Below, piece after piece: positions 52,710 through 60,384 of a DNA stretch of 64,000 nucleotides. The stretch is from Ruegeria_B marisflavi. Its GTDB lineage: Bacteria > Pseudomonadota > Alphaproteobacteria > Rhodobacterales > Rhodobacteraceae. The stretch spans positions 1-64,000 of the forward strand of contig NZ_JAOVQN010000005.1 in the NCBI RefSeq assembly GCF_025673445.1, in the 5' to 3' direction. A program made the translations under genes and the position numbers. Below the pieces are notes generated by a model. That model saw nothing but the letters and a program-made list of their open reading frames with translations, did no database searches and was not told where the DNA came from. Position 1 is the stretch's first letter. The number at the start of each line of letters is the position of its first letter.

Positions 52710-53842
52710 GCCAGAAAAGCGCGTTCCACAAACCAATATCCGCCCACAAGCGCGATCACGATCGAGGCCGGAATAGCGATCCGGCCCCGATACCACGGCT
52801 TTTTCCGGAACCAAACGCCCACCGCCAGAAAAGCCAGGGCAATCACGGTAAGCTGACCCAGTTCCACGCCGATGTTGAAGCCCAACAACGCCGGAAGGAA
52901 TTGCCCCGCTGGCAACCCGAACTCGCCAAGAACGCTCGCAAAGCCAAGTCCGTGCAGCAAGCCGAAACAGAACACGATGATCGGCCGCCAGGGGTGCAGT
53001 TTGCGTACGAACACGTTTTCCAGGGCGACAAAGGTGATCGAGGCCGCGATCAGCGGCTCGACGATCGCCGGGTCAACCCTCACCAGACCCGAGGCCCCCA
53101 GCGCAAGGGTGACCGTATGGGCCAGGGTAAACGCGCTGATCTGCCAGACCAGCGGACGCAGGCGCGACGACAGAAAATAGAGGCCCAGCACAAAGAGAAT
53201 GTGATCCAACCCTTTGGGCAGGATGTGATCGAACCCGACCGGAATGTATGACACGAAGGTTTCCATCGGACCCAGCGCCGCACCGCCCTTGAGCGGAATG
53301 GGCGGGCTCGTTTCGCCGCCCCTGAGATAGCCGGTATAGGGCTTTTCGACCCCCTGTTGCCGCAGGACCAGCGCGCCGGCGCCAGCGGGCCAGGTCACTG
53401 TCAGGCTGCCCGCGCGCTCTGGCAACTCACCCGCCAGCAGGATCACCGAGGCGCGCGGCAGGTCCGGGTTGCTTACCACCGGAATGCGGGCACCTTCGTA
53501 GCTCAGCTTCAACGGCGCGCCAGCCTCAATTTTCACAGTGTCGAGCCAGCCCAGGACAAACTGACGAACCAGCGGCTCCAGCCGCGATGCATCCATGTTG
53601 CGCAACTGGTCGTAGCGGTCCGATGCAGCCGACTCGTTGGTATCAACCAGATCGTCCAGATCGATTTCGGCGACGAATGCCTCGACATTCATGCGCAGCT
53701 CGAGAAAGACTTGCCCGTTCTCCTGACGCAAATCCCCAACCGTCGGCGTCACCTCATGCGCTGTTGCCGAACAGACCCAAAAGCTTGACAGCACCAACAG
53801 ATGGGTCAGCTTAATGAACAGTCTTGCCAAGGTCCGGCCCAT
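52706..53842 (-). CDS. HupE/UreJ-family membrane protein
   Basis: A 378-residue protein as read from the ATG at 53842: a signal peptide ending around AHEVTPT, an extracytoplasmic domain rich in beta-strands, then about six membrane helices with GFDHILPKGLDHILFVLGLY and FGLLHGLGFASVLGEFGLP, typical of the HupE/UreJ-2 family. Some relatives transport nickel or cobalt. The GTG at 53881 and an ATG at 53872 are alternative starts. It is divergent from the DUF4198 gene and their start codons overlap, so the two are probably coregulated. Confidence 0.85.
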   Translation of the reverse strand: MGRTLARLFIKLTHLLVLSSFWVCSATAHEVTPTVGDLRQENGQVFLELRMNVEAFVAEIDLDDLVDTNESAASDRYDQLRNMDASRLEPLVRQFVLGWLDTVKIEAGAPLKLSYEGARIPVVSNPDLPRASVILLAGELPERAGSLTVTWPAGAGALVLRQQGVEKPYTGYLRGGETSPPIPLKGGAALGPMETFVSYIPVGFDHILPKGLDHILFVLGLYFLSSRLRPLVWQISAFTLAHTVTLALGASGLVRVDPAIVEPLIAASITFVALENVFVRKLHPWRPIIVFCFGLLHGLGFASVLGEFGLPAGQFLPALLGFNIGVELGQLTVIALAFLAVGVWFRKKPWYRGRIAIPASIVIALVGGYWFVERAFLA

Positions 53843-54641
53843 GTTTCGCGCACTCGCTTTGATATTCGGCATGTTTGTCACCGCCTGTCCCGGCGCTGCT
53901 CATGAGTTTTGGATTGAACCCCATGAATATCAAGTGGAAAGCGGAAATGACCTTGTTGCGGACCTGCTGGTTGGGCAGACGTTCGAAGGGGCGCCGCAGG
54001 TGTTCTTCCCCGATCGTGCCACGCGCTCCGAACTGATGCTGAATGGCCAGATCATTCCATATGACGGTCGGATGGGGGATGTTCCCGCCATTCAGGTGGC
54101 TGAGCCCGGGGACGGATTGCTGGTCCTGTTGCATGAAACCCGCGCAACCACGCTGAAATACAAGGCATGGGAGGATTTCGCCGCCTTTGCCGCGCACAAG
54201 GATTTCCCCGATATCGAGGCGCGCCATGCCGAACGTGGCCTGCCGCCCAAAGATTTCTTTGAAAGCTATACCCGCCATGCAAAAGCGCTGGTTGGTGTCG
54301 GTGACGCAGAGGGGGCAGACCAGGAAACCGGGATGGAGACCGAGTTCGTGGCGCTTGCCAACCCCTATTCCGATGACCTGTCACAGGGAATGCGGGTGCG
54401 ACTCCTTTACCAGGGGAACGTCAGGGCTGACGCGCAGGTCGAAGTGTTCGACCGGGCGCCGGACAAGACGGTAACGGTTTCGCTTTACCGTACGGATGCG
54501 TTCGGCGAAGCCCTCATTCCGGTTCTGCCGGGCCATACCTATCTGTTCGACGCGGTGGTTCTGCGGCCCGCGCCCGAAGGCGGGCGGCCGGTCTGGCAGA
54601 GCCTTTGGGCCGCATTGACCTTTGCCGTGCCGGGTCAGTGA
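53841..54641 (+). CDS. DUF4198 domain-containing periplasmic protein
   Basis: A 266-residue protein with a signal peptide (MFRALALIFGMFVTACPGAA, cleavage likely before HEF) and the DUF4198 opening AHEFWIEPHEYQVESG, an immunoglobulin-like domain found with cobalt/nickel uptake systems. The opposite gene encodes a HupE/UreJ protein whose own exported part also begins AHE. Start at 53841 is chosen because AAGG sits about 10 bases upstream; an upstream ATG at 53814 would add nine residues. Confidence 0.83.
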   Translation: MFRALALIFGMFVTACPGAAHEFWIEPHEYQVESGNDLVADLLVGQTFEGAPQVFFPDRATRSELMLNGQIIPYDGRMGDVPAIQVAEPGDGLLVLLHETRATTLKYKAWEDFAAFAAHKDFPDIEARHAERGLPPKDFFESYTRHAKALVGVGDAEGADQETGMETEFVALANPYSDDLSQGMRVRLLYQGNVRADAQVEVFDRAPDKTVTVSLYRTDAFGEALIPVLPGHTYLFDAVVLRPAPEGGRPVWQSLWAALTFAVPGQ

Positions 54642-54740
54642 CACGGGCTTGGCCCTTGTGATCGACGTTCACTTTTTGCACCCTGCCCATGGTTTCGGAC
54701 CACGTATTGAACACAGATCATCGCGAACAGGAGATTTTTC

Positions 54741-55544
54741 TTGCCCGGCAAATTCGTCATCCACCACATCCCGGTTTGTCCATTCTCTCAGCGTATCGAA
54801 ATACTTCTGGCCCTGCGCGGTCAGGGTGACGCGGTCGAGTTCCGGGTGGTAGACATCACCCGCCCCCGCGACCCAGACCTGCTGGCCAAAACCCGTGGAA
54901 CAACCGCCTTGCCGGTGCTCGAAACGCCGGATGGCAAGATCATAAAGGAAAGCCTGGTCATCTTGCGATATCTCGACGAGATTCTGCCCGACGGACCGTT
55001 GCGGCGTCGCGACCCAGGGGAACACGCCACCGAATCCATGCTGATCGCAAAGGAAGACCCCTTTGTCACAGCCGGTTACCTGTTTGTCCTGAACCAGGAC
55101 CTCTCCAAACGCGACGCGCATCGCGACCGGTTGCTTGCGCTCTATCGCGGCCTCAACGATTTCCTGGTCGAACACAACCCGGACGGAACATGGCTATTTG
55201 ACGCGTTTGGTCTGGCCGAGGCGGTTTATACACCGATCTTCAAACGGTTCTGGTTTCTGGACTATTACGAGGATTTCGAACTCCCCACCGGCCCCGACTA
55301 TGATCGTGTGCGCCATTGGCGCGCGGCCTGCATGGCGCATCCCGCCACCGATCAGGTCAGCGAAGAAGAGATCGTGAAACTCTACTACGATTACTCCCTT
55401 GGTGCAGGCAACGGCGCGCTGATCGATGGGCGCAAAGTGTCCAGTTTCGTGTTCGAGCCGGATTGGCGAACCCGCCCCTGGCCACCACGCGCGAAATACG
55501 ATGGAACCGCCTCGGACGTGGCACTTGGCCTTGTTTCGAACTAA
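54741..55544 (+). CDS. Glutathione S-transferase family protein
   Basis: A 267-residue protein: thioredoxin-fold N-terminus FVIHHIPVCPFSQRIEILLALRG with a CPFS motif, and TALPVLETPDGKIIKESLVILRYLDE binding glutathione, then an all-helical C-terminal domain. The CPFS site points to an omega-like GST rather than a Ser/Tyr type. The start is TTG, supported by AGGAG 7 bases upstream. The substrate is unknown. Confidence 0.87.
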   Translation: MPGKFVIHHIPVCPFSQRIEILLALRGQGDAVEFRVVDITRPRDPDLLAKTRGTTALPVLETPDGKIIKESLVILRYLDEILPDGPLRRRDPGEHATESMLIAKEDPFVTAGYLFVLNQDLSKRDAHRDRLLALYRGLNDFLVEHNPDGTWLFDAFGLAEAVYTPIFKRFWFLDYYEDFELPTGPDYDRVRHWRAACMAHPATDQVSEEEIVKLYYDYSLGAGNGALIDGRKVSSFVFEPDWRTRPWPPRAKYDGTASDVALGLVSN

Positions 55545-55600
55545 GCGCTCATTGCACAACCCCGCTTGCACTGGACAGTGCCCTGCGGCATGAGGGCGGA

Positions 55601-56494
55601 ATGACGCAAAACTCGGATATCCTCTGCATCGGTTCGGTCCTTTGGGACGTGATCGGACGTTCGGCCAGTCACATGCGCCAGGGTTCGGACGTACCCGGCC
55701 GGATCACGCGCCTGCCGGGCGGCGTGGCGATGAACATCGCCATGACGCTGGCCCGCTTTGGAATGACCCCGACTCTGCTCACCGCCATCGGCCGCGATGC
55801 CGAGGGCGACGAGCTGATCCGCGCCTGCGCCCAGATGGGGATGCGGACCGAACATGTCTATCGGTCCGAGGACCTGCCAACCGACCGCTATATGGCGGTC
55901 GAGGGGGCCAACGGTTTGATCGCCGCAATCGCTGACGCCCACTCGCTAGAGGCCGCAGGCGCCAAGATCCTGCGCGCCCTGTTCAACGGCAAGCTTGGCA
56001 GCGAACAGTCACCCTATGACGGCCCCGTGGCGCTCGACGGTAATCTGACGTTGGCGCTTCTGGACCAGATCGCGCAATCGCCCGCCTTTGCCCGGGCCGA
56101 TCTGCGGGTGGCGCCCGCCTCGCCGGGCAAGGCCGAGCGCCTGTTGCCCTTTGTCCGGCAGGGCCGCGCGACGCTTTACGTCAATCTCGAAGAGGCTGGC
56201 CTGCTCTGCCAGACCGAGTTTTCCGATTCCGCCAGCGCGACGCATGCCCTGCTGGAGCGTGGCGCGCAGCGGATTCTCGTCACCGATGGTGGCCGCTCGG
56301 CCTCCGAAGGGGATGCTGAACGGGTGATCACCCAGACCCCGCCCGCCGTTCTGGTCACCCGGGTGACCGGCGCGGGCGACACCTTCATGGCGGCCCATAT
56401 CGCGGCCGAGGCCAAGGGCGCCGACCGCGAGACCGCCCTTGCCCGCGCGCTGCATGCCGCCGCCACATATGTTTCAGGAGAAACCCCGCTGTGA
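55601..56494 (+). CDS. PfkB-family carbohydrate kinase (pseudouridine kinase candidate)
   Basis: A 297-residue ribokinase-fold enzyme with ILCIGSVLWDVIGRSA, PGGVAMNIAMTLARFG (substrate loop), ILVTDGGR and VTGAGDTFMAAHIAA, the PfkB signature with catalytic Asp. Its stop overlaps the start of psuG by 4 bases, so the likely substrate is pseudouridine, phosphorylated before cleavage to uracil and ribose-5-P. A purine-nucleoside or sugar kinase is the alternative. Confidence 0.85.
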   Translation: MTQNSDILCIGSVLWDVIGRSASHMRQGSDVPGRITRLPGGVAMNIAMTLARFGMTPTLLTAIGRDAEGDELIRACAQMGMRTEHVYRSEDLPTDRYMAVEGANGLIAAIADAHSLEAAGAKILRALFNGKLGSEQSPYDGPVALDGNLTLALLDQIAQSPAFARADLRVAPASPGKAERLLPFVRQGRATLYVNLEEAGLLCQTEFSDSASATHALLERGAQRILVTDGGRSASEGDAERVITQTPPAVLVTRVTGAGDTFMAAHIAAEAKGADRETALARALHAAATYVSGETPL

Positions 56495-57405
56495 TCGACC
56501 TGCGCCTTTCCGCTGAAGTTCATGCCGCCCGGGTTGCAGGGAAACCCGTTGTGGCTTTGGAAAGTACCATCATCACCCACGGGATGCCCTATCCCCAGAA
56601 CGTCGAAACAGCACGCCTGGTCGAACAGGACATTCGCGACGCAGGCGCCGTGCCTGCCACGATCGCGGTGATCGAGGGGCACTTGCATGTCGGTCTCGAC
56701 CCCGAACGCCTCACCGCCCTGGGTCAGGCCAAAGGCGTCGCCAAACTGTCGCGCGCCGATATGGCGGCCTGCATGGCAACCGGCGGCACCGGTGCAACCA
56801 CGGTTGCCGCCACCATGATCGCCGCACGCCATGCCGGGATAGAGGTCTTTGCCACCGGCGGCATCGGCGGCGTCCACAAGGGTGCCGAGCAGAGCTTTGA
56901 CATCTCTGCCGACCTGCACGAACTGGCCCAGACCCCCGTCACCGTTGTCGCGGCGGGCGCCAAGGCCATCCTTGATCTGCCCAAGACGCTCGAGGTTCTC
57001 GAAACCCTCGGCGTACCGGTCATTGCATATGGGCAGGACAGTTTTCCCGCCTTCTGGTCGTCGACCTCGGATCTGCCCGCGCCCCTGCGGATGGATGACG
57101 CGGCCTCCATTGCGCTGGCCCATGCCATGCGGCGGGCTCTGGGGTTGCCGGGTGGCCAACTTGTCGCAAACCCCATTCCTGCGGCCGACCAGATCGCCGC
57201 CGAGGAACTGGCTCCGATCATCGCCCATGCGCAGGCCCAAGCCGACGCGCAAGATGTTTCCGGCAAGGCCGTTACCCCATTCCTGCTGCAAGCCATCTTC
57301 GAAGCAACCGCAGGCCGGTCATTGACAGCAAACATCGCGCTTGTGCGCAACAATGCGCGCCTGGCGGCGGCAATCGCCCAGGAACTTGGGGCCCTCGGAC
57401 GCTAG
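56491..57405 (+). CDS. psuG: Pseudouridine-5'-phosphate glycosidase
   Basis: A 304-residue PsuG that splits pseudouridine-5'-phosphate to uracil and ribose-5-phosphate. The family N-terminus PVVALESTIITHGMPYPQN gives the proposed catalytic Glu at residue 24; ATGGTGATTVAATM, FATGGIGGVHKGAEQSFDIS, GQDSFPAFWSSTSDLP and NPIPAAD are all PsuG landmarks. GTG start, overlapping the kinase stop. The pair recycles pseudouridine from RNA turnover. Confidence 0.93.
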   Translation: MIDLRLSAEVHAARVAGKPVVALESTIITHGMPYPQNVETARLVEQDIRDAGAVPATIAVIEGHLHVGLDPERLTALGQAKGVAKLSRADMAACMATGGTGATTVAATMIAARHAGIEVFATGGIGGVHKGAEQSFDISADLHELAQTPVTVVAAGAKAILDLPKTLEVLETLGVPVIAYGQDSFPAFWSSTSDLPAPLRMDDAASIALAHAMRRALGLPGGQLVANPIPAADQIAAEELAPIIAHAQAQADAQDVSGKAVTPFLLQAIFEATAGRSLTANIALVRNNARLAAAIAQELGALGR

Positions 57406-57484
57406 CATCCACTCCCCGGTCGCGGACCATTGCAGGTGGGGTTTGGAATGACTACCTTCCGTGCCAACACCAGCCGGGACCATC

Positions 57485-58171
57485 ATGAACACACCATTCG
57501 ACGAAACACCCCACCCTGCGAAACGTAGCCGGTTTGCCGGTCTGCGCGCCTCCTTTCTGACGGGTATCGTGGTTATTGCGCCTGTCGGGCTGACGATCTG
57601 GCTGTTCTGGTCGCTTGTTGGCTGGGTGGACAGCTTTGTTTTGCCTCTGGTGCCGCATCAGTTTCGGCCTGAGCAGTACATCGGCATCAACCTGCGTGGT
57701 GTCGGTGTCATCTTCTTTTTCGTATTCACCGTTCTGGTCGGCTGGATTGCCAAGGGGATCATCGGACGTTCACTGATCCATTACGCGGAACGACTGGTGA
57801 ACCGGATGCCGGTTGTGCGATCGGTCTATAGCGGCATCAAGCAAATATCTGAAACGGTCTTTGCCCAGACCGAGCGCAGCTTTGAACAGGCCTGCCTGAT
57901 CCAGTACCCGCGCCGGGGTATCTGGGCCATCGGGTTCGTGTCCACAACCGCCAAGGGGGAGATCGCCGACAAGGCCGAAACTTCGGGTCGGCTGATGAGT
58001 GTCTTTGTCCCCACGACACCCAACCCGACATCGGGTTTTCTGCTCTATTTCCCCGAAGAGGATGTGACGATCCTGGACATGACGGTCGAGGACGCGGCGA
58101 AACTGGTAATTTCCGCCGGGCTGGTCTATCCCAACGAAAAAGACCCCAGCCGCCCGCCTGAAAAGGACTGA
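57485..58171 (+). CDS. DUF502 family membrane protein
   Basis: A 228-residue protein with two hydrophobic helices at about 28-48 and 72-92 in LTGIVVIAPVGLTIWLFWSLVGWVDSFV and GVIFFFVFTVLVGWIAKGI, followed by RMPVVRSVYSGIKQISETV and a soluble C-terminal domain, the DUF502 signature. Function unknown. The start at 57485 has GGGA close upstream; a GTG start at 57461 adds 8 residues. Confidence 0.87.
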   Translation: MNTPFDETPHPAKRSRFAGLRASFLTGIVVIAPVGLTIWLFWSLVGWVDSFVLPLVPHQFRPEQYIGINLRGVGVIFFFVFTVLVGWIAKGIIGRSLIHYAERLVNRMPVVRSVYSGIKQISETVFAQTERSFEQACLIQYPRRGIWAIGFVSTTAKGEIADKAETSGRLMSVFVPTTPNPTSGFLLYFPEEDVTILDMTVEDAAKLVISAGLVYPNEKDPSRPPEKD

Positions 58172-58178
58172 GTCGGCA

Positions 58179-59204
58179 CTACCCGAACATCTCGGCCAGA
58201 TCGACGGTCGATCGCGTGCCCAGATCCTGCTTGTGCGCCTCCAGGAACCGGCCTGCGGCCTCCCTGCCCGCCTCTTTGAGACGCAGCAGAACCTGCGGAA
58301 CAGGCACCAGCTTGGTTGCCACCGACAGGCTGTTCATCAGCGCATCATCGGCGATCATGTGCACCAGTACCCGGCTCATCCGCCCGCGCTCCAGTGTGCC
58401 GTCCTCAAGCAGTCGCTGCACGAAACTGACCGCACGCAGCTCGCGCAACAGAGATGAGTTGAAGCTGATCTCGTTGATCCGGTTCTGGATCTGCTGCGGC
58501 GTGACCGGCAGATCGTCACGTTCCAGAGGGTTGATGTTGACGATCACCACATCGTCCGGCAGGTCGAGATTGAACAGCGGGAACAGCGCCGGGTTACCGG
58601 TATAGCCGCCATCCCAATACGCCTCCTCCTGGCCCGATTTCGGATCGTGGATACGAACCGCCTGGAACAGCGTCGGCAAACAGGCAGAGGCCAGGATCGC
58701 ATCCGTAGTAATTTCGGCCCCCTCAAACACCCTTATCTTGCCGCTGCGAACACAGGTCGCGCAAACGAACAACGCGGGCCCCGAGCCTGCGTGAACGCAG
58801 TCGAAATCGAACGCCTCGACAATCGGGCGCAACGGATTGGAGTAGAACGGTCCATAGGCATAAGGAGACACCAGCCGCGTCGCCCAATCGGCTGCGGCGA
58901 ACATCGGGGAATGCTCCAGCACCCGCGCCAGATGAAAGGGATCCAGCGCCCGCATCCAGGCTGTCAGGCGCGCATCCGCCTGCGCGCCCATGCGCCGCCA
59001 CAGACTGTCCAGCATGGTGCGCGCGCCTTCGCGCCCGCCTGCCACCATGCCCGCCTTGAACGCTGCGCCATTCAGCGCCCCGGCCGAGGTGCCGGTGATC
59101 GCGGCGACCTCAACATCCGGCTCATCCAGCAGCCTGTCCAGTACACCCCAGGTAAACGCGCCATGCGCGCCTCCCCCCTGCAAGGCCAGATTGATCCGCC
59201 GCAT
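58179..59204 (-). CDS. Patatin-like phospholipase
   Basis: A 341-residue lipid acyl hydrolase with the oxyanion motif LQGGGAHGAFTWGVLD at the N-terminus and the nucleophile serine S40 in GTSAGALNGAA, plus a catalytic Asp in YWDGGYTGNP. It is likely cytoplasmic or membrane-associated and releases fatty acids. It is convergent with DUF502 and separated by 7 bases. The start at 59204 is favoured over 59219. Confidence 0.9.
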   Translation of the reverse strand: MRRINLALQGGGAHGAFTWGVLDRLLDEPDVEVAAITGTSAGALNGAAFKAGMVAGGREGARTMLDSLWRRMGAQADARLTAWMRALDPFHLARVLEHSPMFAAADWATRLVSPYAYGPFYSNPLRPIVEAFDFDCVHAGSGPALFVCATCVRSGKIRVFEGAEITTDAILASACLPTLFQAVRIHDPKSGQEEAYWDGGYTGNPALFPLFNLDLPDDVVIVNINPLERDDLPVTPQQIQNRINEISFNSSLLRELRAVSFVQRLLEDGTLERGRMSRVLVHMIADDALMNSLSVATKLVPVPQVLLRLKEAGREAAGRFLEAHKQDLGTRSTVDLAEMFG

Positions 59205-59212
59205 TGCCAGCC

Positions 59213-59272
59213 TCTTCACCTTTTCAAAAATACTCCGGGGAAGGCGCCCATCAGGCGACGGGGGCAGAGCCC
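59213..59272. repeat. Dispersed extragenic repeat, copy 3
   Basis: TTCACCTTTTCAAAAATACT, then CCGGGGAAGGCGCC, CAGGCGACGGGGGCAGAGCC: shares AAAATACTCCGGGG and CGACGGGGGCAG with the element at 87-147, with a variable middle. Located between bdhA-like and patatin-like genes. Confidence 0.5.
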
Positions 59273-59288
59273 TCTACTCCCCCTGGCT

Positions 59289-60062
59289 TCAGAGCGCCGT
59301 CCAGCCCCCATCGACGCTGATCGTGGTCCCGGTGATCTGCGCCGCCGCATCCGAACACAAAAAGACGGCCGTGCCGCCCAGTTGCTCGACGGTCGCGAAT
59401 TCCTTGGACGGCTGACGTTCCAGCATCACCTTCTTGATCACCTCTTCCCGGCCCATGCCGTATTTCTCCATCGTGTCGGGGATCTGCGCCTCGACCAGCG
59501 GTGTCAGCACATAGCCAGGGCAGATGGCGTTGCAGGTGATCGGTTCCTGCGCGGTTTCCAGCGCCACGGTCTTGGTCATCCCGACGATGCCATGCTTGGC
59601 CGCGACATAGGCCGCCTTGAACGGCGAGGCGGTCAGCCCGTGGGCCGAGGCGATATTGACGATCCGGCCCCATCCCGCCGCCCGCATCATCGGCAAGGCA
59701 GCCGCGGTGGTGTGAAAGGCCGAGTTCAGGTTGATGGCGATGATCGCATCCCATTTCTCGACCGGGAACTCATCAATCGGCGAGACATGCTGAATACCCG
59801 CGTTGTTCACCAGGATGTCGCAGGCACCCGCCTGTTCGATCAGGTTGCGGCATTCCTCACCCTTGGACATGTCGGCCTTGATATAGCGCGCCTTAACCCC
59901 GAATTCGTCGGCCAGCGCACGCGCCAGCGCATGATCTTCTCCCCGATCTGTAAACGAGTTCAGCACCACATCCGCTCCGGCCCGCGCCAGTTCACGTGCG
60001 ATGCCCAGACCGATACCCGAATTGGATCCGGTGACGATTGCGGTCTTTCCGTTCAGCGACAT
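59289..60062 (-). CDS. 3-hydroxybutyrate dehydrogenase (SDR)
   Basis: A 257-residue SDR: TGSNSGIGLGIARELARAGADVVLNSF, LVNNAGIQHVSPIDEFP, IVNIASAHGLTASPFKAAYVAAKHGIVG with the catalytic Ser-Tyr-Lys, and PGYVLTPLVEAQIPDTMEKYG. The segment HVSPIDEFPVEKWD and PGYVLTPLV are typical of bacterial 3-hydroxybutyrate dehydrogenases, which oxidise 3-hydroxybutyrate to acetoacetate in PHB turnover. The start at MSLNGKTAIVTG is the family one. Confidence 0.85.
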   Translation of the reverse strand: MSLNGKTAIVTGSNSGIGLGIARELARAGADVVLNSFTDRGEDHALARALADEFGVKARYIKADMSKGEECRNLIEQAGACDILVNNAGIQHVSPIDEFPVEKWDAIIAINLNSAFHTTAAALPMMRAAGWGRIVNIASAHGLTASPFKAAYVAAKHGIVGMTKTVALETAQEPITCNAICPGYVLTPLVEAQIPDTMEKYGMGREEVIKKVMLERQPSKEFATVEQLGGTAVFLCSDAAAQITGTTISVDGGWTAL

Positions 60063-60195
60063 GTCTTGCCCTCTCTGAGAATGTCCATCGCGCGATACCC
60101 TGCCATGCTGCACCTGCAAAGAAAACGGCAAAACGACTGGCCCGAGGGGAAGTGAACGGTGCCCGTGCGGACAAAAACGATGTAGATCCGCTCAG

Positions 60196-60271
60196 AAAAA
60201 AACGCCCGCGCAAGGCGGGCGTTAAGTTATTGAGGCAGGTTTCATACAGGCAAGAAACCTATCGAGCAGTG
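60196..60271 (-). ncRNA. Candidate small RNA (about 76 nt)
   Basis: In the 322-base gap between bdhA-like and the binding-protein gene, the minus strand has a -35/-10 promoter (60305-60278), a transcript with stem AGGTTTC/GAAACCT around a 10-base loop, an unpaired linker, then a GC stem ACGCCCGC/GCGGGCGT with a run of eight T's. This is promoter + stem-loop + intrinsic terminator with no open frame of note, and no minus-strand gene upstream needs that terminator. Confidence 0.5.
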
Positions 60272-60277
60272 ACCCCT

Positions 60278-60305
60278 TTATAAGCAATTCCACGCTCGCA
60301 TCCAA
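60278..60305 (-). promoter_or_regulatory. Promoter of the candidate sRNA
   Basis: TTGGAT (60305-60300) and TTATAA (60283-60278) are 16 bp apart on the minus strand, giving a predicted start near 60271. Confidence 0.45.
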
Positions 60306-60384
60306 GCTAAAAGTTTGAAAAGACGTGAATCCCTCGTTAGGGTGAGGCCCAAGAAAATAAGGCCCGAGCAGGATTGTTTCGCAA

